From positions 21,012 through 85,011 of the forward strand of contig LUCM01006669.1 of NCBI GenBank assembly GCA_008360955.1: DNA of 64,000 nt, in the 5' to 3' direction. The notes beneath the pieces were generated by a model, which saw only the letters and a program-made list of their open reading frames with translations, ran no database searches and was not told the origin of the DNA. Below are positions 45,284 through 55,921 of the stretch, piece after piece. The position numbers and the translations under genes are program-made. The DNA is from Fasciolopsis buskii. Lineage: Eukaryota > Platyhelminthes > Trematoda > Plagiorchiida > Fasciolidae. Every line of letters starts with the position of its first letter. Position 1 is the first letter of the stretch.

Positions 45284-45790
45284 TATTGTATTGTATTGAA
45301 TTGAATTGCGTTGTACTGTCTTGTATTGTATTGTATTGTATTGTATGGACTTTTGCGCACGATCGGTAATGCGGCATTTCAGTCGACAAATGTGAGGGTA
45401 AAAATAAAATAGGGGGAGAAATGAATAAATAAATTAAAAATACACTCATTACCTCGTAAAAAATATAAACGAACTCGTCCATGAATAAACATAAGACGTT
45501 ATGACAGGTTACTCAGGAATTCGGCTGAAACAGGGTCACGGTGTATCAAACGTCGTGCTAAATATGGGACAGTGGAGTTCTTACAGAAATTGATTATGGA
45601 CGGTATGGAAAGAAAAACGAATCGTTTCGAAATATGAGAGTGACACTTTGAAGATCGTTGTGCAGAGGATAGATTGAATCCGAAAGAATTTTGTGAGCAA
45701 ATTTCTCACATGCTGATAAGTGTTCATTGCATAGACTAACAGTTGGAGCGAGTGTGCACATACGTACACATCCTCGGTGGTCTTGCCAAG
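45284..45790 (-). mobile_element. CR1-like LINE, 3' end (minus copy)
   Basis: The reverse complement aligns over about 270 bp with 32101-32345: GAACACTTATCAGCATGTGA, GAAATTTGCTCACAAAATTC, TCCACTGTCCCATATTTAGC, and GCCGAATTCCTGAGTAACCT. The 3' UTR shares ACTTTTGCGCA-like sequence and ends in (AATAC)n (plus strand TATTG units at 45284-45355). Frameshifts break the reading frame. The tail carries more pentamer units than the copy at 31811. Confidence 0.85.
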
Positions 45791-45974
45791 TACCAATTTT
45801 ATGGTAGCGTACTCGCTAACGGGAAGTCCGACTGTCTCGTGACACATTTCATCTAGGTTTTCTTCGCCCAATTATATTATCATAACCAATTGGTATAAAG
45901 TTCCAGTTTATCTCGAAACAATAAATAAATACGTTATTTTTCGACTCGTTTCTAATATTTATTGTTCCTTCCTT

Positions 45975-47995
45975 GAGAGTAATCTGCACATAATTATAGG
46001 TGATTTCAATTATGCATCAACCCTATCACTCACTGTTTGATTGACTGATCTCTGTGTTTCTCCCAACAGAGGCGACTCCATTTTAGATAGAGTTATTACC
46101 AAACCACCCCGATTTATTTTCCACGAAACTGCGTGCTTCCATATCAAGTAATGATCATTGTCTGCTTCTGTTAAGCCAAGAATACTTCTAGGTCAGATTT
46201 TCCATTTCCTTCAGACAACATATTCAAGTCCGAATTCGCCTCCGTACTTTTTAATCAAAACCTCATCACTTTATCAGAGACCCTCTCACTCGCATCTTCC
46301 TGTTCCATTATGACCCTGTTCAATGACAGTTGTCACCAATTGTCACAGAGACGCCATACACATCTCTGATATCTGTGGCCTTAGAACCCCGTTTCGTCTA
46401 AAACGGCCTGCGTATCTACAACCCAGATGCCTTGTAATCTCTGGTCGATGTGAGGAGCTAAAGTACAAACCCCGTACATACTTCAAGCGTGTGGTATTTC
46501 AACCTAAACAAAAGCGGAATCAGTGGATCGACACCACATTTCGTCAGGGCCAACTCTCGATTTATGACAACAATCGGATTCCTGCTATGGCAAGGCATTC
46601 GACTAGTTGTGAGGAAAAATAGAAACATGCGAAATTTTCTGCGAATATCGACCGCATTGATCTACCTTTCATTTATCGTTTCACTTATACCCCGGTCATA
46701 TTTGGACCACGGTTGAGCTTCTACCTTCAACTGCTATTGAAATTACCAAAGGGACTGGTCCTGATAGCCTGTCTTCAGCTCTATCAGGTCTTAGTGCTGT
46801 GGCTCTGACCGATGCACTTACTTCTCTGATCAACTCATAATCAAGCTCGCCTTCCATCCCTGACTGTTGGAGAGCCGGTTCACTATTGTTTTCATCCGAA
46901 AATCTATCATTTCTACTGATTTGGCGCGCTATACTTAAGCGTCTACGTTCTTCCATGAATCCTCTTGACGACCCCATTCAGTGTGCCTATAAATCTCAAC
47001 AGGATCGCCCGTTCGGGACTCTGTCGCTCCCTCTCATCACTTTGTAACCTTTAAAGCGCATCAATGAAATCGTGCTTACGAGCATTCTAGCCTAGTTCAT
47101 TAGCATTTCGGATCGGCTGTCCCACGTTCTTTCGTACTTCCAAACTAGAAACATTTGGTGTGTCCCCACGCCCTTTATTAGCATGGATTTCTGATTACCT
47201 TTACTATACCGATCATTAAGTGCACACCGACATGGACAATAAAACTTCAATAACTATCGGTCGACAACTCAGGCTGCCCTTTCACAGTTCTCTTTCAGCT
47301 ATCCTTATATCAGCGACCCCTTATCATAACAGTACTTGAGCTTACTACTAGTCCTCTGGTCATCCTGCTTAAGTATGATGTTATGCTTTTTCCTGCTCTC
47401 CATGCTGCTTCGAACAATCATGATTTTCAATGTCTGTTCAATGAGTCCATAATTTGCTACCAGCCTACCAATCCGAAATGCATCTTCATCACACTGACAA
47501 CACTTAGCAGGGATTGTTCTGTAGAATAGCCGAATGACCAATTACCTATAAGCACATTGAGCACACAACAAAGTGGCGAACCAAGCCTCGTTTTCAGTGA
47601 CTTTCGTACTTCATGCCATTACCATTCACTACTATTATCTTGATTAAACTGCATGGTACGATATCACTGAAACGAGCTTGTTCCGCCACTTGTGTTTTCT
47701 AAAATATCGAACGAGTAGACTATGACAAAATCCCGAAGTGAATACCTACCCCAATCATTTATTACCTGTGTATGAATCATCCATAACGATTCTATTTCAA
47801 ATCAGAAATATTCGACGCATGCAGGTGAAACTGAAGCAACATCTACCGACTCCTTCTTCTACTGTTCTCCTCATGTCTTCTTTCCAGCGTTTACGAAACA
47901 GGGATGTAAGAAATTCATTCGCATACGAAGCGAGACTCATTCACTGTATTAAGCATGTAGTCCTGCGTACCACTAACTTATATTGATCCCCGTCA
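45975..47995 (+). mobile_element. CR1-like LINE, endonuclease to RT C-terminus (decayed)
   Basis: The plus strand encodes, with many stops and frame changes, IIIGDFNYAS (endonuclease GDFN motif, about 45996-46025), CVSPNRGDSILDRVITK (about 46052-46102), the RT N-terminal GPDSLSSALSGLSAVALTDA (about 46760-46820), a YADDVML-like site near 47365-47385, and a thumb/C-terminal FYCSPHVFFPAFTKQGCKKF (about 47860-47920). The last block aligns with 31990-32040 of the copy at 31811. The element runs into the assembly gap at 47996, so its 3' end is probably collapsed or missing in the gap. Confidence 0.8.
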
Positions 47996-48020
47996 NNNNN
48001 NNNNNNNNNNNNNNNNNNNN
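47996..48020. other. Assembly gap (25 N)
   Basis: Twenty-five N bases. The gap interrupts the CR1-like LINE relic, and its real length may differ from 25. Confidence 0.99.
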
Positions 48021-51000
48021 CCAGAATGGACATCTTGGCCGGAAGGGTGCGCTGAAGAGCTGCCTGCCAGCCAACAGGGGTGACTCTTTTAGATCGATTA
48101 GAACGTCGTTGGACTGGGTTGCGCATTGCTACCCCTCATGTTGAGAAACGATACGGTTTTTGAACAAAAGTAATTCCGAGCGATAGTAGCGTCGAACGGA
48201 GAGTATAATCGAACCAAATATCCGACAAGAAAACAATGAAATAAGGACGACACAGAATTGTAACGGAGCCAGCCAAACGGCGCGCCAAACAATGAATTTT
48301 TCGATTGTCTAACTCATTTAGCTCCCAACAATTTATCCTCGAACACAGATAATCAAACTAAATGCAATTTAAACCTTCTGATAGCTTTTGCTCACGGTGT
48401 TTATACGATTTCGCGTTGGCCACAATTATAGGACATCTTCGTGTGCTCCCAGTTGGATTCATGTCAAATATAGATTGCCAGGCTCTACGAGAAATTCTGT
48501 TTTCCAACCAATACCTTACAGAAAATCAAACAAAGAGATAGAAAATGTGTATTTAAGATTAAAAATTCTGCCTATCGAATTTTGAGTAAATCTATAAAGA
48601 TTGTTTGAATGCGAGCCAGTTGATGTCTGTTGGTCTGCAGGGGAGTAGAAAGATCCTCAGTCGAATAACGAGTTAAAGAGACTTGCAGTGACTGACATAT
48701 GCAAGTCTTCTTAATGATACCGTTAAAAAAGAACGCAAAATTTGGTCTGGTCTCTCGTTACAAACGCATAACACCCGTTATTCACATGGCAATTTCCACT
48801 CCAGACGGGTGTGTATATCAGTCAAGGATTCAGACAAACGATCGCCCTCAAACGACCATTCAGAAGAGTTCATTATAGGGTGACAGCAAATTGTCATTGT
48901 TGATTAACAACAGCAAATATGCATTCCGTACTCCAATTCCAAAAAGCTAACAAGGCTGCATTAGTTACGGGAAGACCGAAAAAACGTGAGTTCGTCATAG
49001 CACAAATTTTAACTCTTGGCTATTCGTAATCAGTCGAAAAGACACGTTGCCCGCGAATACCTTTGCCTAAGTTGGTCTGCCATCAAACGAGAACAGTAAG
49101 GTACATGGCAAGATCCAGGCTTTTGGCCTAGTTATGCGTGTTGTCACAACCGAAACGTAACAGTCTGCGCACGGAAAACTACCACGAACTGAGCAAAACA
49201 GAAAGTTTTCTCCGCGCAGCCTTTTTGCTCCGACGATCATCAGTCATTCACTCGCACTTGCCTGGTGTCCAAATGACTAAGCTAATTGCAGCTTTAATCA
49301 ACGCATGACGGGACATAAACAGAAATGCCTGCTAAAAATAAACAACACAGATCATCCACATCCCTGGGACCAAACAGGGACGCGAAATATCCTGGCACAA
49401 ATTTTGTCTGATCCAATATTCTAGAATAGTAGCGCACAATACAACACGTGACGTTTTCGATCAGGCAACACTTGTCATGTCGCATGGGTTGGCAGGAACG
49501 TCCGACATCAAGCGTCCATCGGTCTGGCGATCAGAGCAAAAATGCCTGAAATTAAAACACCTAACCGAGCACAATCCACCGTGTTTATTTCATCACCGCA
49601 GCAAATTATCATCTCCAATCTTTGAGGTCGAGTAGAGCAGACATCTTTTCTTTAATAAAATAGACAGGTTGACTACTAACGCTTTTTTAGCCTGTGGTAA
49701 ACAAATAATGACAAATCACTTTTGATTCAACTGCTAACATTGTAACACGGATACGAATTGTAAATACACACGCGGAAATGACTCCGATCTAAACTAAACA
49801 ACCGAAGACTATCAGAAAAAAGCATAATAGCTATAAGACACTTTGGTTTGTTTACAAATCATTGTGTCCGTACACAGAATTCAAGAAATCCTGCATGGTA
49901 CTTGGGGCACTTCAAACTTCGCATCCTCGTGTTGCTACAATTCTCGTTAGTTGTGTTCACAAACTAAAACAAATGTGTGCATCACGTGATTTGCGTGAAA
50001 TCTGGCAACAGTGATTCAAGAAATAACACCCAACTGGTCCTATGGACCTCGCACGTTCCTTTGGTGAGAGGCGAGAACGAAACGAATAGAACAACAATTA
50101 AGTTATCTTTCGCTTCGAATGAATGTGTAGTGAAAATTCGATCTTTCGTGCTCGATGACCTTGACGTTTAGGTGGCGAATGTTATCAGTGCTTTCGAAAT
50201 CACCTATCTGCTTACCCATATTACTAACAGTCTTGACCCTAGTATTCTCGCCTACGCTTTAGCCGCAACCTTTGATTTCCAAGTACCAAATGGTCACATG
50301 ACGCACACACATACATACACACACACACACACATTTGACTCGAAGCTATAGGTAACCAATTTCTCAATTCATAGCTTCTCCAAAATACTTCGTGAATTTT
50401 TCGGACTTTCCTGTTTAGAAAACAACAACCCACAACTTGGATTCGAACATAGGCCTAACAGACACTGTGAACAGCTTATACAAAAGTGAATAGAAAACGA
50501 AACGAAACGTATACAACATGTTCACACGTGTTGATAACGTTATCAAATCTGATTGTGTGACATGACGCATTGGCCAACTCAAAATTCCCGAGCGAGATGA
50601 ACATGGACTGATTGACGACGCAGTGACTGAGTGGTCTAGTTGTCCATTTGCGTGGAAAAAATTCAACGAGACAGCAGCAGTAGGTGACACCTCGTCGGTG
50701 ACGTATAAGCCATTTGCAACAAGGCTTGTGAAATATCTGTCAAAATCTCATGCAGCAAAGCTACACCTATTTTCATCCTCCACTCCTCGTTGTGTCATCA
50801 ATCGATCTCCGAATCAGACTCAGACTCCGGTAGACCAAATAATGTCAGCGAATTAGCCATGAATGCGGTCTTGTGAATATCCTTACAGTTTTTTTCACGT
50901 TCTCCTCGCAGCATGAATGTGGTCGCGATCACGAGGATCACCAACGCCACCCGGTTGATTTGCAACCAACAAAGTCACGACTGCGGACCACCAACCCCTG

Positions 51001-51525
51001 ACGAACTACTTCGCTGTCTCGAGTTTTTGCCTGTGGGTACACGCACGCACGGAAGCATGCATACACACACACACACACGTACACGCAAAGTGATGCATTC
51101 AATCGTTCACTGAAGGTCACCATCACGATTTGTCAACTCCGAGATCTTATAAGCAGCAAATCATTCTATGATCTGTAATTTATTTCAGCCGCCTATACAT
51201 CCATCACATGTAGACCGTCTGCAAACTGACATGAATTTCCTTTAGAGTTTCACTATTTAAAGACACTATCTTTCCCTCTCCCCCTCGTTTCCTGTCCAGT
51301 TTGTTGTCTGAAGCTGTATGCTGACGATCATACGTTCCTGCACCTACTGATTACCCCACTTCAAGTATCGGATCCACCAATAAATTATTCGGGGCATTGT
51401 CGTCCAATTCGTTCCGATGGGAATCCAGCCAATCCGATTTGCCATCTATCCCAGTAGGAAAACAAAAGAATCACGAAAAACCTGTACATGTCGATCGGTT
51501 CCGGGCTGAATACACAAACGGAATG
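48021..51525. other. No recognised gene (48021-51525)
   Basis: The first 110 bp after the gap are GC-richer and open on the minus strand (a basic stretch RNPVQRRSNRSKRVTP), perhaps an element end. The rest is unrecognised. CA tracts lie at 50306-50333 and 51062-51080. A frame open from 50566 to 50854 (+) includes DEHGLIDDAVTEWSSCPFAW and has no known homologue. Confidence 0.5.
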
Positions 51526-51710
51526 GCCGACAGTGGCCAAACAGGTACGGTCGTGGCGTTTGGACGTGAAGTTCGCGGGTTCGAATCCGCCCACCGCCGG
51601 TCAACTTCCCCACTTGGCAGCCCTCTGTTGGCCGTGGCCCCCTTCCTGAAAAATGATGTACATTGTTATTTTGTTAATAAAAGGAATTAAAACGATAAAG
51701 AAAAGAAAAA
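51526..51710 (+). mobile_element. SINE-1 copy (tRNA-derived), well preserved
   Basis: The head GGCCGACAGTGGCCAAACAG is followed by GGTCGTGGCGTTTGGACGTG, an intact B box GCGGGTTCGAATCC and the CCACCGCCGG acceptor end. The body is nearly identical to the copy at 19675 from TCAACTTCCCCACTTGGCAG to GATGTACATTGTTATTT. The tail is AATAAAAGGAATTAAAACGA with A-rich units to about 51710. Confidence 0.92.
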
Positions 51711-54226
51711 TCAGAATTTGATGGCGATATCTCAGAAACGGAATAGTGGACGTCTACTTCCCCAATACGAATGACTTGAACAGTGGTAATATAATTTGTT
51801 TGTTCTTAAATTAAGCGAGTAAGAGAGAAACGATAGAGAAAGACTTTGACAAACTTGGCCTAATAATTAGGTTTTCAGTTGACTGGATGAGATGCCGATC
51901 GCAGATGCGATAATCACGAATCGGATAAAGTTCACCGGACTGTGTTCAACTGAAAGCCCATTGGATGCATCCGGCACGCCAGAAGTTCAGTCAACTGATG
52001 CCCTTGTTTCGAAATAAATTCCACATTTGCATTTCCTATCAGGTTAGTGCCTCAGCATGTTTTATGTGATAGACATATTGTTTAGTTGAGAAGTACAACG
52101 TTTTTGTATGCTCCTACACACGGACAACGTGGAAGATATCGGCACACTAAAGCTGCATCACGGACCCGAAAACCAATCTACAATAGGGTTCCCCAAATAC
52201 TTTTTGTGTCACGCACTTCGATGGATTTCGACTTGCACTCGGTTCGAACCCACACGGCTGGTGGAGAAAGGATTAGGATTAAAATGCCACTATTTAAAAT
52301 GGCGGCTGCATGTGAATTCGTCCGTTAATGTAATGTTCTCTTCCTTTGATCTGTTGACTGACATTTTGTATGACAAGAGTGTATCAGGCGACTTCAATTT
52401 CGGATGGCTTCCTGACCGTACAAATGGTCTAACTGTTCGACGGGACGGAGATTCAGTTCCCCTATGGCCAACCGTCTGCTTCCCCGAGAGAAGACCGGTT
52501 TCATTGACCCAAACAGCCGCCTAGTGAAAACTAGTCAAATTGCAATTTTTTCGTTCCCCGTGTATAGGATCCGCGACAGGGTAGTCGAAGTCTTAAACAC
52601 CGCGAGAAAAGCTAACGCAAGTCGCCTAGACATCCCTCCTCCTCCTCCTCCTTTAACGTGCACCCAGAAAAAAACACAATTTGTTGTCATTCTACAGCTT
52701 TTCTACTTCGTTTTCCAATCCAAAGCAAACATCCGACTGGACGATAGTTGACTCAACCACATTCATAGACCCCAAGTGGCATCATCAGTAAACATTTTCT
52801 CACCATTTTTTATCCAACCTGTTTTGACACATTGTGATCATTTTGTTCGCCGACTAGCGTTCAATTCAAATCAAGTAATTGCCGTATACGCCTGACTGAG
52901 TGGCGTTCAGTGGAAATTTTTTCCCCAATTAATAAAACCCGTGATCAGTAAGTTTGAATGGTTATCATTGAACTAAAAACAAGACAACGCCAGAAAATGA
53001 AATCTTCACGTGATTAGGACGAGATGGCAAAAAAGATTTGTGATCACCCGTGAATTAATATTCTAGTATTTCCCAACCACCCTAAACACAACTCACTAAT
53101 ATTTTAATAAATTTATTCCGCACAAATTCTCCAAATACTCCTCACGGGACAAATTATGCTTAACAAACTTGCTTTCAATTGGTAGTGACAATGCCAATAT
53201 ACAATTTCAATTATAGCTTACAATGTGCTCGCAGAATGCTAAGTTAAAGCCCCAATGACGATAGATAGCAACTCGCTATCCCCGGGGTTCATTACCACAG
53301 CTAACATGTTGAGATCTTATGGGATTTCCTACCACTCCCAGTTTCCTAGTCATGGTTACGGTTGTCTCTGTTCCTGTTCACTGGGTTCTAGTAACTATAG
53401 GGTATGTCCTTCAAACTGTCATTATCAGCCGAGTGTATATTATTACAAAATAAAATTATACATATATATATATACGCATATTAAACATGTCCTCCGATGT
53501 GTGTGCATGTATGAGTGAGTGAGCCTGTTCACCATCCCGCATTGTCTCAATGGAGACATCTCGAACGTGAGATCGTGCACGATCAAATACAAAATACTTC
53601 ATTTTTCTGTCATTCAGATTTGAAGTATCGCTTTATCCGAGGAGATAAACCAATAGTCCGGCCAATATTATCTCCCCGAAGATGATGTTCATCTCAACCG
53701 GAGCTGAACGTTTCGCGCACTGGGCATGACAACTATGGGATACTGTTAGACTTCAAATTGAGTCTTCAAATTCCGTTGGTATAATTTTTTAATACACATT
53801 ATTCCTGTTTGTGTCAAAACGGAAATCATTGAACGTAACACCAAGTGGTGAACAGGTCCTTTTTCAGTGATTAATTATTATGCGATTACATCATATCATA
53901 TATGATTAATACCAATTGGGAGAAGAGAAAAGAGTGACTCGGTGAAATGAATGAGACAAGAGTGGAAAGGGTGTACACGTGAAAAAGAATAACGGGTTTT
54001 CGTTAGTTTTCCTTTTGTCACTTGTTTAGGTGGTGAGTGGGCCAGCGGAGCTTTAATGCTTGAACGAACAGTTGCTGGACACCCGAGAGAGAATCGTGTG
54101 ATCGACTGGTCACAGTTTCCACACTTAGGCAAACCAGACACGTAAGCCGGACGCAACACTTCGGTCCCATTCACCGGGTGGTTCGACTCAACGAGGTGTG
54201 AACAAACAACCAAGATAGTTGTGTTG
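51711..54226. other. No recognised gene (51711-54226)
   Basis: Includes a short TA tract at 53459-53475 and a TCACGTGA site at 53006. A 138-codon frame at 52108-52524 (+) and a 114-codon frame at 53896-54240 (-) have no recognised domain. The latter runs into SINE-2. Confidence 0.55.
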
Positions 54227-54340
54227 ATGAAATAATTCACCCTGTGATATCATTGCTCAACTTGCCATTAAGAGAGCATGGAAGCACTAGCACTGTACAG
54301 TTGTTTCATCCTTGTTAGGAATCATCAGCCATGCATAATC
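54227..54340 (-). mobile_element. SINE-2 copy 2 (headless)
   Basis: Aligns with 16495-16600: ATGAAATAATTCACC, TGTGATATCATTGCTCAACT, GCATGGAAGCAC, then the hammerhead. The tRNA head is absent; similarity ends at CATGCATAATC. An AGCACT unit is duplicated at 54283-54293 just 3' of the predicted cleavage site. As a 5'-truncated copy starting at the ribozyme, it is what reverse transcription of a self-cleaved or incomplete transcript could leave. Confidence 0.82.
54290..54334 (-). ncRNA. Type I hammerhead ribozyme, copy 2 (partly decayed)
   Basis: The minus strand has stem I strand GCATGG, CTGATGA, stem II TTCC-TAACAA-GGAT, GAAA, stem III ACAACTGT, A, and CAGTGC. The core is intact. Stem III has one A-C mismatch and stem I one A-G mismatch. 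One stem I difference (C to A in GCATGG) replaces a G-U by an A-U pair. The same U-U at 10.1-11.1 as in copy 1 shows that this feature predates both insertions. Confidence 0.75.
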
Positions 54341-55741
54341 ATAATTGTTTTGATTGCTCCGGTGTTTAGACTGTGTCCACGGACACGTTCAGACAAGCGA
54401 CATTTTGTGTAGCTACACACACACAGGAACACGCAGTTCTGCAGGAACAGAGGAACGAGTATGCCCAGAAAATAGGTACTTTATTCCTCAATCGTAAGCA
54501 CGAGATTGATTTGAATGTGAAACGCGTCTCGGGGTTCGGAACATAGAAGGTACTGTCAATCGCATCTGATATAAATGGGTTCTGTAATGTCTGTTCTGGC
54601 ACCGAGAAGCTTCGTGTGAGCAACTGCCTTCCGAGTCCTCCTTTCTGCCTCTTCGCGTTTCACTGTATTGTCGATGAAGCTTTTGAAATAACCGTTTAGT
54701 CACAATCAATTTGATATAATGACATGAACCGAAATCTGTGGAAATTATCTCAGTTTCTTGCCCAAACACACGAAACCCGCCAGTCTCGAACATTGTCCCA
54801 ATCCCTAGTAAGTTTATCCTTATTAACCACTGCCTTGTATTCTGATTAAATCCTTATCAAACTATAACTTGCAACGCGATTGCGCTTGCACAGTTAGACT
54901 GTATTCCGGGTGTTGGCTGCAGCGGCATTTTATCTTTCCCCACCTGTGTAGGTCCACCCCGTGTTCCCGTTGGATATTCACTCGTCTCATAAAATCTCTT
55001 AACTCTGAGGAAAAGACAGCGGTGAGTGGGGCTTGCCTTGCTGTTTAAGGCTGAACGATGATAATGATGATGATGATGGGGATGAATTGCGAGTCACTCG
55101 AAATCTGGAAAATACTACTTATCACCCAATAAGATTTTACTAACTTAGTTCAATAAATGTCAGTAGAACGAAGGGTTGTTACGTATTCACGGATCTTTTG
55201 TGGTCATTACATTTTGGCGCGTTAGTCAGCTAAAAAAAATCGATCCACCCCATTTTTGTCCACGAATGCCTATGAAAATGATTGTCGATTTCAGAGTGTA
55301 AAAATTTGTGCTTTGCTTTCGCGAGTGTTCGCCTATGGACGCACAGATGTCGTTCGAATGTCTTTATGAACCGCACACCTGCTCGACTTACACGACCGCT
55401 GCGGTGTACTCTTCGATGAGAATTCAGTTTTTGTGCTCATCTACCATACTCATTGTATCGTGAGGGAAGAATAAAATTTTCTATTTCCCTACTCAACAGT
55501 GTCTCATTGAAAAATCAATCGAAATGTCCAAAATGGAAAACGTGCCTCAAAACTCGAGTTGGTCATTATTTTGTTTCGGGTACCATTAATCATCGTTTTG
55601 TGAGCATAGGATTTCCAACTCTGATCTTCTTAGTTCCGTGGAAGGACCGCGGAGGACTGATTCGAATTGGTCAAACTTGAGCACGAGAAATATGAGATAG
55701 CAGAAACCGGAGCATTCTTGTTGTCGCTGCTACTGTTTCTT
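54341..55741. other. No recognised gene (54341-55741)
   Basis: Nothing recognised. Short ATGATG repeats lie near 55061-55085. Confidence 0.6.
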
Positions 55742-55921
55742 TTATTTTTTTCTATATTTTACTTCCTTTATTAATGAAATAACAATGTACATCATTTTCC
55801 AGGAAGGAGGCCGCGGCCAGCAGAGGGCTGCCAAGTGGGAAAGTTGACCATTGGTAGGAGGATTCGACCAGCGACCTTCATGTCCAAACGTCACGACCCT
55901 ATTCGCTGAGCCACCGCGGAC
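55742..55921 (-). mobile_element. SINE-1 copy (tRNA-derived), near full length
   Basis: The minus-strand head near 55921 reads TCCGCGGTGGCTCAGCGAAT, with B box GCTGGTCGAATCC (one base lost). The body is CAACTTTCCCACTTGGCAGC, GCTGGCCGCGGCCTCCTTCC and AATGATGTACATTGTTATTT, then a CATTAATAAAGGAAGTAAAA tail. Confidence 0.9.

Noticed and set aside
50566..50854. Possible coding exon (+, about 96 codons)
   Set aside because: Slightly protein-like composition but no domain, and an opposing frame of similar length covers the same DNA.
53255..53518. Tyr/Gly/Cys-rich eggshell-like protein (+)
   Set aside because: Composition is suggestive for a trematode (residues such as YGCLCSCSLGSSNY) but there is no repeat pattern and the frame ends in a TA microsatellite; chance is more likely.
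53690..53735. Another hammerhead-like motif near GAACGTTTCG
   Set aside because: No CTGANGA core in correct spacing on either strand; similarity is limited to a GAACG/CGTTTCG string.
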